Below are positions 14,777-23,158 of a stretch of 28,936 nucleotides of DNA, piece after piece. Below the pieces are notes generated by a model. That model worked only from the letters and a program-made list of their open reading frames with translations. It searched no databases and had not been told where the DNA came from. The translations under genes were made by a program, and so were the position numbers. The DNA comes from CAYJBH01 sp964369445 (GTDB taxonomy: Bacteria > Bacillota > Clostridia > Oscillospirales > Ruminococcaceae): positions 1-28,936 of the forward strand of contig CAYJFU010000024.1 of assembly GCA_964369445.1 (NCBI GenBank), written 5' to 3'. Position 1 is the stretch's first letter, and each line of letters begins with the position of its first letter.

Positions 14777-15664
14777 TTAATACTCTTCCATATTAAGGGC
14801 GCGCTCTACTGTGCGCTTACCAACGAGTATACCCTTTTTGACCTTGTCAAGCGAGCCTTCCCATACCGGATCTTCGTGCTCGATGGATATAACGCCCTCA
14901 TAGCCTACCTCGTACAGGTTGGAAACCAGTGTGTTCCAGTTTATCTCACCAAGTCCCGGGATTCTGTATCTCCACCATGTGTAGTCGCTCAGGATACCTC
15001 TGCGGCGCAGAACCTGCTGATCTATCTCAGCATCCTTACCGTGTACGTGGAATATCTTTTTAACGCCGATATCTTTAATGGCGCCGTAGTAGTCCATAAA
15101 CTCCCACACAAAGTGCGAGGGGTCAAACGCTACGCCCAGACGATCGTCGTCCAGTCTGCCAAACAACTCTTCTATGAGGTAAGGGCTTATTGCGATGTTA
15201 CCCATCGACGGGCAGGTTTCAAGGCAAATCTTTGTGCCGGCTTCGGCGGAAACATCAAGGCACTCCTTCAAAAAGTCAACCGCTTTATCCATCGAGCGGA
15301 TGGGTTTTTTTCTGATTCCGTCGTAAAAGTCGAAATATGTATCCCACTCCCAGCCGCGGTCGATACCTGTCGAGGCAACAAACTTCGGAATGTTATATTT
15401 TCCTGCCCATTTAAGGCGCTCTATCATGCCCTGTTTCATAACTTCGCCCTCTTCGCCGGGCAGAAGCGGGTTGCGACATATAGTCATAGCGCCGATTTTT
15501 ATGTCACCGCGTGCCAACACATCTTCAAACATCTGCTCGTCAAGCTTAACGCTTGCACCGACTTCAAGCTCGGTAAAGCCGTGCTCAACAGCCCATGCTG
15601 CTATGTCACGCAGGTCGGTCATACCCTCTTGTACGAGGCTGTTTGTAAATACGCCAATATTCAT
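14777..15664 (-). CDS. Sugar phosphate isomerase/epimerase family TIM-barrel protein
   Basis: 295 residues of the xylose isomerase-like AP-endonuclease-2 family (IolE/IolI/DTE-type). Candidate metal ligands are spaced as in that family: Glu149 (CLETCP), Asp181/His184 (DPSHFVWEF), His206/His208 (FHVHGKD) and Glu262 (ISIEHED). Family members epimerise or isomerise free sugars and inosose, and some act with Gfo/Idh dehydrogenases to split oxidised glycosides. AGGAGAGG precedes ATG 15664; an upstream in-frame start at 15754 is not used. A broken tandem copy lies directly upstream. Its position with transport and Gfo/Idh genes suggests early processing of the imported sugar. Confidence 0.88.
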   Translation of the reverse strand: MNIGVFTNSLVQEGMTDLRDIAAWAVEHGFTELEVGASVKLDEQMFEDVLARGDIKIGAMTICRNPLLPGEEGEVMKQGMIERLKWAGKYNIPKFVASTGIDRGWEWDTYFDFYDGIRKKPIRSMDKAVDFLKECLDVSAEAGTKICLETCPSMGNIAISPYLIEELFGRLDDDRLGVAFDPSHFVWEFMDYYGAIKDIGVKKIFHVHGKDAEIDQQVLRRRGILSDYTWWRYRIPGLGEINWNTLVSNLYEVGYEGVISIEHEDPVWEGSLDKVKKGILVGKRTVERALNMEEY

Positions 15665-15728
15665 TTTGTCCTCTCCTTTTATAATTCTTAATTTGTAAAG
15701 GTACGCTTCTTTTATTATAACATACCTT

Positions 15729-16618
15729 TTAGAAATTTTCCATATCAATTGCACGTTCTAATGTGCGTTTTGCCACTAAAATTCCCTTTTGAACCTTTTC
15801 AAGCGATCCCTCCCACACAGGGTCTTCATGCTCGATGGATATTGTGCCGTCGTAACCTATTTCGTACAGGCAGGACACAATCCTATTCCAGTCAATTTCG
15901 CCAAGTCCCGGTATCCTGTACCGCCACCATGAGTTGTCGGTAAGGATGCCACTGCGGCGTAGCTGTTGCATATCTACCTCGGCATCTTTGCCGTGTACGT
16001 GGAAGATTTTTTTGATGCCCAGTTCCTTTATAAATCCGTAGTAGTCGATGAATTCCCACACAAAGTGCGAAGGGTCGTACGCTACACCAAGGCGCTCGTC
16101 GTCAATTTTGTTAAACAGCGCCTCGATAAGTATCGGCGATATGGCGATGTTTCCCATCAAAGGACAGGTTTCAAGGCATATTTTTGTGCCTGCCGCTGCG
16201 GAAATGTCAAGACACTCCTTTATAAAGTCAACACCTCTGTCAAGGCTGTGTATCGGGCGTTTTCTGATACCATCAAGCGGCCCACCACGTGGGTCAATAT
16301 CGTCTACACCGCGGTCAATACCCGTTGAAGTAATAAACTTCGGAATGTTGTACTTGCCTGCCATTTTACGGGTTTCTTGTACTTTTTTTTTCAAATTTTA
16401 ACCATGTGAACCGGGTTGAAAGGGGTTGCGGAAACGATTCTTGGGGCGTTTTTTATGTCGTCGCGCGCCAAAACATCCTCAAACATCTGCGCGTCAAGTG
16501 GTATAGAACCACCCACTTCAATTTCGCTGAGACCGTTGTCTACCGCCCACTGCGCTATGTCGCGCAAATCTGACATTCCTTCTTTTGCAAGGCTGTTAGT
16601 TACAATACCTATGTTCAT
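15729..16618 (-). pseudogene. Broken tandem copy of the TIM-barrel epimerase-like gene
   Basis: The first 56 codons from ATG 16618 (MNIGIVTNSLAKEGMSD...DDIK) and the last about 210 codons (AGKYNIPKFITSTGIDRG...IDMENF) align with the intact neighbour at 14777-15664. Between them the frame is lost. After DDIK a one-base shift near an A run moves the homologous RNP segment into another frame, and that frame then meets a TAA before the A9 run at 16383-16391. Both lesions lie within about 90 bp. The two fragments remain open and similar to the neighbour, so decay is recent or the sequence has errors. The two halves are unlikely to make a working barrel. Confidence 0.85.
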
Positions 16619-16685
16619 ATAACGAATGCTCCTCATTAAGCTTATAGCACCAATCAAACAACTTAGACCGGCAAATATTTTTTTC

Positions 16686-16722
16686 GTTTACTTCCCCCCA
16701 CCGACGGCGAGGGGAAGTAAAC
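16686..16722. repeat. 37-nt palindromic repeat, copy 2
   Basis: A perfect 12-bp stem (16686-16697, GTTTACTTCCCC, with 16711-16722) surrounds a 13-nt loop ending GGCGA. Compared with copy 1 at 1287-1323, stem changes are matched by complementary changes on the other arm. It lies 55 bp beyond the stop of the Gfo/Idh gene and could mark the end of the transporter message. Confidence 0.75.
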
Positions 16723-16777
16723 GGAAATGTTTCGCTAAGCTGTTACAATTGTTTACCTATAACATACCTTTTGTGCT

Positions 16778-17860
16778 TTACAGTTCCAACGGTTTTTTCT
16801 CTTTGTAGGATTTTTTCATTGCGTCGAGCACTTCTTGAATGTAAACTGTCTCGCGGATTGTCGGGTGTGCCTCTTCTTTTTTCTGTATGCACTCGACAAA
16901 GTACTTGTACTGACGTTCCATTCTGTCGTTTGGCTCGGGCGCTATCGGTGTGCCGGGTGTTGCAACCGGTACGGTTTTGTACTTCTTGAAAAAGTCCGCC
17001 GGTGAATCATACAGCATAAGCTCAAACTCGTCGTGGCGGTTGAGGTTGTACTTTACTGCGCCCTTTTCGCCGCTTATATGTATCTCCATGTCAAACGGTG
17101 CATGACGGGAATTTTCCATAACAACATCAGTGCCGTCCTCAAAGGTGGCAAATATGTTGCAATAGTCGTCGGTCGTTACGGTTACCATTTCGCCTGTTTT
17201 GGGGTCTTTGCGCTGTGGTACCATTATGCCTGCGTTGGAGTAGACGCTCTTAATCTCCTTTGCCTGATCTTCAAGCAGGTAGAGAGCCATGTCAAGCGTG
17301 TGGCTGGAAAGGTCGCCCAAAACGCCGCTGCCTGCCTTTTCTTCAAGGTGGCGCCACTCAAGAGGGCTGTCAACAGCTGCCATTCTGTCAGCATAGAATC
17401 TTGCTTTGTAGTGATAAACACGTCCGAGTGTGCCCTTTTGCATCAACTCTTTTATCTTTATCATCGCCGGTATGCGACGATAGGTGAAACCTGTCAGGTT
17501 TAATATACCTGCATCTTCGCAAGCCTGTGCCATCTCTTTAACCTCAGCGGCATCAAGTCCGAGCGGCTTTTCGCACAGCACCGGCAGACCCTTTTTTGCG
17601 GCGTAGATGGTTATCTCTTTGTGGGTGGCGTTGTCTGTCGCAATTGTAACCATATCTACAAGGCCAGAGTCGATAAGCTCTTTGTAGTCGGTGAACATCT
17701 TTGCATCAAGCTTAAAGGCGGCATTGTACTTTTGCATCTTTTCTTGATCGATGTCACAAAGTGCGGTTATGGCGCAGTCAGCCATACTTTTTTTTATGCC
17801 TGCGCCGTGGTACAGGGCAATGTTGCCGGTACCAATCATACCTATTCTTACTGTACTCAT
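16778..17860 (-). CDS. Gfo/Idh/MocA-family oxidoreductase (transporter-linked)
   Basis: 360 residues. The N-terminal Rossmann fold has MIGTGNIALYH (8-18), the EKP signature is at 97-99 (LCEKPLGL), and the C-terminal domain has YRRIPAM, EWRHLEEKAGSG and LGDLSSHTLD, where Asp183 and His187 resemble the catalytic pair of the family. It uses NAD(P) to oxidise or reduce a sugar hydroxyl; some relatives are NAD-dependent glycosidases. AGGAG precedes ATG 17860, 14 bp after the permease stop, so it is the last gene of the ABC operon. It is clearly related to the protein at 21460-22569. NAD-dependent sulfoquinovosidases (GH188) belong to this superfamily, which makes glycoside opening a candidate role; plain sugar dehydrogenase is the fallback. 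Confidence 0.9.
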   Translation of the reverse strand: MSTVRIGMIGTGNIALYHGAGIKKSMADCAITALCDIDQEKMQKYNAAFKLDAKMFTDYKELIDSGLVDMVTIATDNATHKEITIYAAKKGLPVLCEKPLGLDAAEVKEMAQACEDAGILNLTGFTYRRIPAMIKIKELMQKGTLGRVYHYKARFYADRMAAVDSPLEWRHLEEKAGSGVLGDLSSHTLDMALYLLEDQAKEIKSVYSNAGIMVPQRKDPKTGEMVTVTTDDYCNIFATFEDGTDVVMENSRHAPFDMEIHISGEKGAVKYNLNRHDEFELMLYDSPADFFKKYKTVPVATPGTPIAPEPNDRMERQYKYFVECIQKKEEAHPTIRETVYIQEVLDAMKKSYKEKKPLEL

Positions 17861-17874
17861 GTAAAAATCTCCTA

Positions 17875-18705
17875 TTAACCTTTAACAGCACCGGCTGTAA
17901 GTCCGGCAACGATTTGTTTTTGGCATATCATAACGACGATAACGATGGGCAGTGTGGCAACGATGGATGCCGCCGCCATATCGCCCCACGGGACTGTGTA
18001 CTCACCGGCAAACAGCGATATACCTACCGGCACGGTGCGGTATTCGTTACGTGTTACAAAAACGAGGGCGAACATAAGCTCGTTCCATGCGGTGATAAAC
18101 GCGATGATTGCTGTCGAGAACAGACCCGGTGCCATAAGCGGCATAACAACGCGGATAACAGCTTGAAATCTGTTTGCACCGTCTATCTGTGCGGCCTGCT
18201 CGAGGTCGTATGGGATCTGTTGCATAAACGCAACCATTGTCCAGATGGAAAGCGGTAGTGTGATAACGATGCTGGGGATGATAAGACCGAGGTGTGTATT
18301 GATAAGACCCATTGCTTTAAAAGCAACAAACAACGGTGTAACAACAGCGATGATGGGGAACATGTTAGCCATCAGCATGAAGTTTTTCCACGTTTTGCGG
18401 AACTTAAATCTAACACGTGTGAAAGCGTATGCAGCAGGAAGCGCCACACATAGCGACAGCACCATTGTGCAGGAGGCAACGATAATACTGTTGAAAAGAT
18501 ATACGTGGAAATCGTGCAGAGTAAATACGTTATAATAAAATTGCAGTCCGAATTCCGATGGCCAAAGCTCGGTTGGGATAAGATTGAGACCGGCCGGTGT
18601 TTTAACAGATGTGATGATCTGCCAGTAAAATGGAAAAACAACTATTATAACAAAAATTAAAGATAATGTTGTTGCAATAATCCTTACAGGTAAACTTGTT
18701 TTCAT
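17875..18705 (-). CDS. ABC sugar transporter permease, MalG type
   Basis: 276 residues with six predicted membrane spans and the EAA loop EQAAQIDGANRFQAVIRVVMP (about 191-211, given in part) that contacts the ATPase. It belongs to the CUT1 carbohydrate importers. GGAGGAG lies just before ATG 18705, 8 bp after the MalF-type stop. No ATP-binding subunit is encoded in the window, so a shared MsmX-like ATPase elsewhere probably powers it, as is common in Firmicutes. Confidence 0.94.
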   Translation of the reverse strand: MKTSLPVRIIATTLSLIFVIIVVFPFYWQIITSVKTPAGLNLIPTELWPSEFGLQFYYNVFTLHDFHVYLFNSIIVASCTMVLSLCVALPAAYAFTRVRFKFRKTWKNFMLMANMFPIIAVVTPLFVAFKAMGLINTHLGLIIPSIVITLPLSIWTMVAFMQQIPYDLEQAAQIDGANRFQAVIRVVMPLMAPGLFSTAIIAFITAWNELMFALVFVTRNEYRTVPVGISLFAGEYTVPWGDMAAASIVATLPIVIVVMICQKQIVAGLTAGAVKG

Positions 18706-18713
18706 ATCTCCTC

Positions 18714-19613
18714 CTAATCCTCGTCCGAACGGAACACTTTAATATACAGGATACTCATGGCCATGATAATCAAGAAGATGATAGTTGCCATAGCCGAACC
18801 AAGACCGTAATCGAGGTCGCGGAAGTAGTAGTTGTAAGACTGTAACAGCAGTGTTGTTGTGGCGTTAGCCGGACCACCGCCTGTCATTGAGAACACGATG
18901 TCGAATATACGCAGAGCGGCCATTGTCCTAAACAGCAGAACAACAAGCAGAACAGGGCGTATCGAGGGAAGTGTTATGGAGAAGAACTGTTTTACCTTGC
19001 CGGCGCCGTCCACCTGAGCGGCCTCGTAAAGTTCTCCGGGGATGGTCTGCAAGCCTGCAAGTAACATGAGTGCGACAAACGGAAACTGTTTCCATATGTC
19101 GGTGATAATAACAGCCGCCATAGCCATTGTGCCGTCGGCAAGCCATGTGATATTTGAGTCTATAAGTCCAACCGTCATTAAAATTTGATTCAAAACGCCG
19201 AGTTGGTCGTTAAATATAAACTTAAACATAGTTGCAACAATAACGCCGGGGATAGCCCACGGAATAAGTATTGCCGCCCTGACAAGTGTAACACCGCGTG
19301 TTGCTTTATGCATCAGCAGTGCACCTATGTAACCGATAACAACAGCGCCGATAACGTTGAAAAATGTGAACACAAGTGTGTTAGTAAGACTTTCAAAGAA
19401 ATAATCATTTTCTGTAAACATAAATATGTAGTTTTCGAGACCGACAAACTTACGGTTTGCAAGGTCAACCAGCTTGTAATCTTGAAGACTATATAAAAAT
19501 GTATTGAAAATCGGTATGATACCAATCAGTGTAACCAAAATCAGTGCCGGTGCAATCAAGGCGTAGCCGAGAATATTATCGGCCGTTTTCTCGCGCATCT
19601 TTTTATGCTTCAT
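18714..19613 (-). CDS. ABC sugar transporter permease, MalF type
   Basis: 299 residues, six predicted spans and the EAA loop YEAAQVDGAGKVKQFFSITLP (about 213-232). It forms the channel heterodimer with the MalG-type protein next to it. It starts at ATG 19613; the best upstream purine run is weak (AAGGGTAGG, reading on the minus strand about nine bases away). The gene is separated from the binding-protein gene by 131 bp holding palindromes, in keeping with lower expression than the binding protein. Confidence 0.93.
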   Translation of the reverse strand: MKHKKMREKTADNILGYALIAPALILVTLIGIIPIFNTFLYSLQDYKLVDLANRKFVGLENYIFMFTENDYFFESLTNTLVFTFFNVIGAVVIGYIGALLMHKATRGVTLVRAAILIPWAIPGVIVATMFKFIFNDQLGVLNQILMTVGLIDSNITWLADGTMAMAAVIITDIWKQFPFVALMLLAGLQTIPGELYEAAQVDGAGKVKQFFSITLPSIRPVLLVVLLFRTMAALRIFDIVFSMTGGGPANATTTLLLQSYNYYFRDLDYGLGSAMATIIFLIIMAMSILYIKVFRSDED

Positions 19614-19628
19614 ACGTAATACCTACCC

Positions 19629-19673
19629 TTAAGTTTATACTTAAATGCTAACCAATTAATTAATCGAGTTATT
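19629..19673 (-). promoter_or_regulatory. Operator-like dyads upstream of the MalF gene
   Basis: TTAAGTTTATACTTAA (19629-19644) is a 6-bp inverted repeat with a 4-bp centre. Next to it, 19652-19673 (core ATTAATTAATCGAG) closely resembles 22582-22603 upstream of the other Gfo/Idh gene (core ATTAATTAACTCGA). Two related sites in one sugar region suggest a shared regulator. Confidence 0.4.
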
Positions 19674-19684
19674 TATTTTTGTTT

Positions 19685-19724
19685 TTTTATAGCGGCAAAC
19701 AAGGCTATGTCTGCCGCTATAAAA
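19685..19724. repeat. Stem-loop between binding-protein and permease genes
   Basis: A perfect 13-bp stem (19685-19697 with 19712-19724, TTTTATAGCGGCA and its complement) has a 14-nt loop. It begins 21 bp beyond the binding-protein stop on the minus strand. No T tract follows. Hairpins here often protect the binding-protein message, as between malE and malF in enteric bacteria; that function is inferred. Confidence 0.75.
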
Positions 19725-19744
19725 CAATTGCTATAGGGGGGTGC

Positions 19745-21058
19745 TTATGCAGCTGCGTCGATTGTAGCTTGCATATTCTCAGCCATCAGTGCAACGCCTT
19801 CCTCAACAGTAACTTCCTTAGTAAGGATTTTGTGGAGGTCAACCTGCATCGCTGTAGACATTGACGGATAGTCAGCTACGAGCGGACGGGGGCTGGATGT
19901 GTCAAGAGCCTCACTTGCAAGTCCGATAAGCGGGTTTGCAGCGATAGCGTCAGCATCTTCATAAAGAGCTGCCCATGTCGGAAGTGTGGAGTTCATGATT
20001 GTGGAGATCTTTTGACCTTCTGCACCACTTGCCCATGCTGCGAATGCTGCAGCAGCGTCAGGCTGATCGGTGTAGACGGATACAGCGTGGTTCCAACCAC
20101 CAAGTGTGCCGCTCGGGCTGTCGCCGTTCGGGCCTACCGGTAGAGCTGCAACACCAACGTTGCCTTTAACAAGGGACTCGTCAAGCTGTGTGCGAGCATA
20201 TGCATATGTCCAGTTTCTCATGAACAGTGCATCGCCCTGCTGGAAGATAGCGAGGTTGTCATCCGGTACAGCTGTCAAAACGCCTTCCGGAACAACGCCG
20301 TTGTCGATCATGCTGAGCATGTACTCAAGACCTTCGATAGCTTCGGGGCTGTTGATAACAACTTCGTTGTTTACAACGTCGTTACCGCCGTTTTGTTTGA
20401 TGAACTCAAGAGCATTACAAACAACAGCTTCAGACTGTTTTGCCTGATAGAGGTAACCGTATGTCAGATCGCCTTGGTATTGCTCGATAACTGCATCAAG
20501 CTCGTCCCATGTTGTCGGAACTTCTTCCTCAGGGATGAGGTCAGAGCGGTAGTAGAGAAGGCCGGCGTCTGTGTAGTTCGGGAAAGCGTAAGCTACATCA
20601 CCTGTGTAAACAGCGCTGAGCGGGCCTGCAAGGTAGTCATCAGGATTGATGTGCGATGTAACGTCCATCAACCAGTTGGCTGCTGCAAACTGACCTGTCC
20701 AAACGATATCCATTGTGAAAACGTCCGGCTCTGTGTCACCGGCAGAGAAGGCGGTGATAAGGCTCTTTTTACGATCGTCTGTGTTACCGGGGAACTCTTG
20801 AATGTTGATGGTAACATTGGGGTTAGCTTCTTCATAAACGTTTTTAAGTTCGGCAACACCGCCTGTAAGGTCGGAACCTACCCAGTAGGAAACCTCAACG
20901 GGTTCGCCTGTAGCTTCTGCTGCATCTTCTTCTGCGGGTGCTTCAGCATCAGCTGCCGGTGCGTCCTCAGCAGGTGCTGCTTCTTCTGCCGGAGCAGAAC
21001 AGGCAACGAGGACAAATACCATAGTAAGTGCTAATAGTAATGCTAGTAGTTTTTTCAT
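19745..21058 (-). CDS. ABC sugar transporter substrate-binding lipoprotein
   Basis: 437 residues. A lipoprotein signal MKKLLALLLALTMVFVLVAC ends with lipobox LVAC, so Cys20 should be lipidated. A low-complexity Ala/Glu/Pro linker (about 21-51) follows and then a CUT1/family-1 binding fold (VSYWVGSDLTGG; FTMDIVWTGQFA; LFMRNWTYAYA). It captures the sugar outside the membrane for the two permeases downstream. AGGAGG lies before ATG 21058. About 400 bp of leader precede it, pointing to its own promoter. The substrate cannot be read from the sequence; a glycosylated or acidic monosaccharide is inferred from the neighbours. Confidence 0.94.
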   Translation of the reverse strand: MKKLLALLLALTMVFVLVACSAPAEEAAPAEDAPAADAEAPAEEDAAEATGEPVEVSYWVGSDLTGGVAELKNVYEEANPNVTINIQEFPGNTDDRKKSLITAFSAGDTEPDVFTMDIVWTGQFAAANWLMDVTSHINPDDYLAGPLSAVYTGDVAYAFPNYTDAGLLYYRSDLIPEEEVPTTWDELDAVIEQYQGDLTYGYLYQAKQSEAVVCNALEFIKQNGGNDVVNNEVVINSPEAIEGLEYMLSMIDNGVVPEGVLTAVPDDNLAIFQQGDALFMRNWTYAYARTQLDESLVKGNVGVAALPVGPNGDSPSGTLGGWNHAVSVYTDQPDAAAAFAAWASGAEGQKISTIMNSTLPTWAALYEDADAIAANPLIGLASEALDTSSPRPLVADYPSMSTAMQVDLHKILTKEVTVEEGVALMAENMQATIDAAA

Positions 21059-21459
21059 GTATACCTCCTGTTATTATTGGCACCTTCAAAATTCATTCAC
21101 GTCTTCTTGTTATTGACTTTTTCGTAGTTTCACCCAAAAGCACTCACGAATAAATGAAGTATTCGATTTGTTTTTTGAGCAATTTGACAAAAAATTCTAC
21201 GACTTGAAATCGTGACCGAACATTTAGAGGTTGCCTTATTCAAAAAGCACCGTTGTGCCTTTTTCGATATTATACCATCGCCATTCCTTTTAAAAGCGAT
21301 ACTCAGTAGCATGTGCAGCGAATATCATCGACAAACAATTTCGAAACACTTTTTATAAAGGAGAGACCGTGAGGTCAACGAAGGTGAGGTAGCGGCGAAT
21401 CTGCCAAATGTGGCATGTAATCCCTTACGGTAGCTGTCAATTCGGCAGCCCATGTTGAC
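21059..21459 (-). promoter_or_regulatory. Leader region of the ABC transporter operon
   Basis: A hairpin at 21242-21263 (AAAAGGCAC-AACG-GTGCTTTTT on the minus strand) has its T run inside the stem and looks like a terminator or attenuator. A TATAAT reads on the minus strand at 21274-21269, but no fair -35 is seen 16-18 bp away. TGCCA-AATG-TGGCA at 21402-21415 is a short hairpin. No gene is supported. Confidence 0.4.
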
Positions 21460-22569
21460 TTAAATGTCGACGCGCTCGCCTTTGGTGAGACTTTTGGAGA
21501 TGATATCAAGCATCAGCTGGTTTTCAAGCCCGTGGGCAAATGTTGCTTCCGACTGATTGCCGTTTACGATATCGGCAATAAACGCCTGTACCTGCCTTAC
21601 AAATCTGTCATCGGACACGCCTTGCAAAAACTCTTGCGGTATCGGTGTGGCCTTGTAAACCTGAGCATTGTTTTGGCTGTAAACGCCCTCGACCTCGTAT
21701 GTCAGTAGCTCTATCTCATTGTAGCGGTAGTTTGTGTATTTTACCGAACCTTTAGAACCTGCTATGCTAAACCCAAACTCAAACGGTGCGTATCTGCTAC
21801 CCTCGATGGATATTTCGCCTTTGTTTGCCGTTTTCATCCAGACGGACAGTGTCTCTTCGGTGGTGACATCTTCAGATTTTTGCTCGGCATTTTGTCTTTT
21901 AGGTATTATTATGTCGCCGTTTGCGCTGACCTGTATGACGTCGCCCATGCGCTCTCTTGCTATGTAGCAAAACATGTCGTACACGTGGGTTGCAAGATCG
22001 CCTACAACACCGCTTCCGGCCTGCTTTACTCGGTGTCGCCACTCTATCGGGTGGTCTTTTGGGGCAAGACGGTTGGCGTAAAAATAGCCTCTGAAATGGC
22101 GAATGTCGCCAAGTGTACCGTCATCAATTAACGTTTTTATATATTGTATAGCCGGTATGTGCCTAAACGCAAATCCTATACTTGCAACACTGTTTGTCTT
22201 TTCTGCTGCCGCGTTCATTTCATTTGCTTCGGCAGAGGTCATTGCCATCGGCTTTTCGCATAATATATGTAGGTTATTTTCAAGGGCACTCAATACGATA
22301 TCTTTGTGGGATACGACCGGTGTGCATACTACTACAGCGTCTACATCGCCCGAGGTGAACATATCTTTATAATCGGTATAGATGCTAACTTGCTGTCTTT
22401 GCTCTGCGTCTGGAACCACTTTTTCCACAAACTTTTCAGCTTTTTCTATAGTTGTATTGCAGACCGCTGTAAGTTTTGCATTGTCGGATAGCTCTATACC
22501 TTTTGCGTGTGCATGTGCAATGATACCTGTACCGACTATACCTACTCTAACAATTTTTTCAGTTTTGAT
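21460..22569 (-). CDS. Gfo/Idh/MocA-family oxidoreductase with apparent ATC start
   Basis: 369 residues if translation begins at ATC 22569-22567. The frame then reads KTEKIVRVGIVGTGIIAHAHAKG, giving a complete Rossmann GxGxxA motif. GAGGTG sits exactly five bases before ATC, and TGA closes the frame upstream; no ATG, GTG or TTG lies in between. The first ordinary start (GTG 22428) would cut away the whole NAD loop. Later motifs are LCEKPMAM, FRHIPAI, EWRHRVKQAGSG and VGDLATHVYD. It is a paralogue of 16778-17860, perhaps 45 percent alike by eye. It has its own promoter (22616-22644). Either a rare start is used or an ATG was lost and expression is low. Confidence 0.85.
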   Translation of the reverse strand: MKTEKIVRVGIVGTGIIAHAHAKGIELSDNAKLTAVCNTTIEKAEKFVEKVVPDAEQRQQVSIYTDYKDMFTSGDVDAVVVCTPVVSHKDIVLSALENNLHILCEKPMAMTSAEANEMNAAAEKTNSVASIGFAFRHIPAIQYIKTLIDDGTLGDIRHFRGYFYANRLAPKDHPIEWRHRVKQAGSGVVGDLATHVYDMFCYIARERMGDVIQVSANGDIIIPKRQNAEQKSEDVTTEETLSVWMKTANKGEISIEGSRYAPFEFGFSIAGSKGSVKYTNYRYNEIELLTYEVEGVYSQNNAQVYKATPIPQEFLQGVSDDRFVRQVQAFIADIVNGNQSEATFAHGLENQLMLDIISKSLTKGERVDI

Positions 22570-22581
22570 AAGAGCACCTCA

Positions 22582-22603
22582 CCATTAATTAACTCGATGT
22601 ATT
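22582..22603 (-). promoter_or_regulatory. Operator-like site in the leader of the Gfo/Idh gene
   Basis: The 22 bp with core ATTAATTAACTCGA resemble 19652-19673. The site lies between the predicted -10 box and the ribosome site, a position where a bound repressor would block transcription. Confidence 0.4.
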
Positions 22604-22615
22604 ATCTGTACAAAC

Positions 22616-22644
22616 ATTCTATCTATTTTTACCCAATAAGTCAA
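22616..22644 (-). promoter_or_regulatory. Sigma-A promoter of the Gfo/Idh gene
   Basis: On the minus strand TTGACT (22644-22639) and TAGAAT (22621-22616) are separated by 17 bp. Transcription would start near 22608 and give a leader of about 40 nt. Confidence 0.7.
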
Positions 22645-23046
22645 TAAGAATTGTGCATAAATATGCGGGGGGTTTTTTGTCATATTTGCCAATTGACAGG
22701 AAAATAAGTTAAGTTGATTTTTTAATTGAAAAAATACTTAATTATGAATATTTATCAAACAACATCTACATGTTGTGTTAATTGACAATTTATCACTATA
22801 TATCCACAATAATTAGGTTCCAATTATTGCTTTTTTCACTATTGCATACGTTTTGTTTTGATTTTTTTGTGATTTTCTAATGTTTATTGACGGAATTTAA
22901 CCCAAAATAAATTTTTTATTAGTTTTTTTATACTTTACAATATTATGACAGCAAATATGACAAAGTATTGATTTTTGAGTAATTATTTTAAAGAGTTGCA
23001 AAATGCCTTAATAATTGATGTTGCGAGTAAAAAAAACAATTTTAAC
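22645..23046. other. AT-rich divergent intergenic region
   Basis: About 400 bp of markedly AT-rich DNA with many A and T runs lie between the divergent Gfo/Idh and azlC genes. No reading frame of note is present. It is a boundary between the catabolic region and the plus-strand genes. Confidence 0.6.
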
Positions 23047-23075
23047 TTGATTTTTTGTGTTTAAACAATTACAAT
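23047..23075 (+). promoter_or_regulatory. Promoter of azlCD
   Basis: TTGATT (23047-23052) and TACAAT (23070-23075) have a 17-bp spacer. The spacer contains GTTTAAACAA, which also occurs upstream of the small transaldolase gene (6200-6209). The start codon follows about 84 bp later. Confidence 0.6.
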
Positions 23076-23158
23076 GGTAAAGGCAAATTTTAATGCTCTA
23101 CTGTATTGCGCAATAATTATGACACAATCTTGTAACAATTAAAGGATATTACAATCTG

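Noticed and set aside
14732..15691. Plus-strand frame of 319 codons opposite the epimerase-like gene
   Set aside because: The protein is Cys/Val/Tyr-rich without known motifs, while the opposite strand encodes a well-conserved TIM-barrel protein with a good ribosome site.
20393..21034. Plus-strand frame of 213 codons opposite the binding-protein gene
   Set aside because: Cys-rich shadow of the lipoprotein gene, with no start signal.
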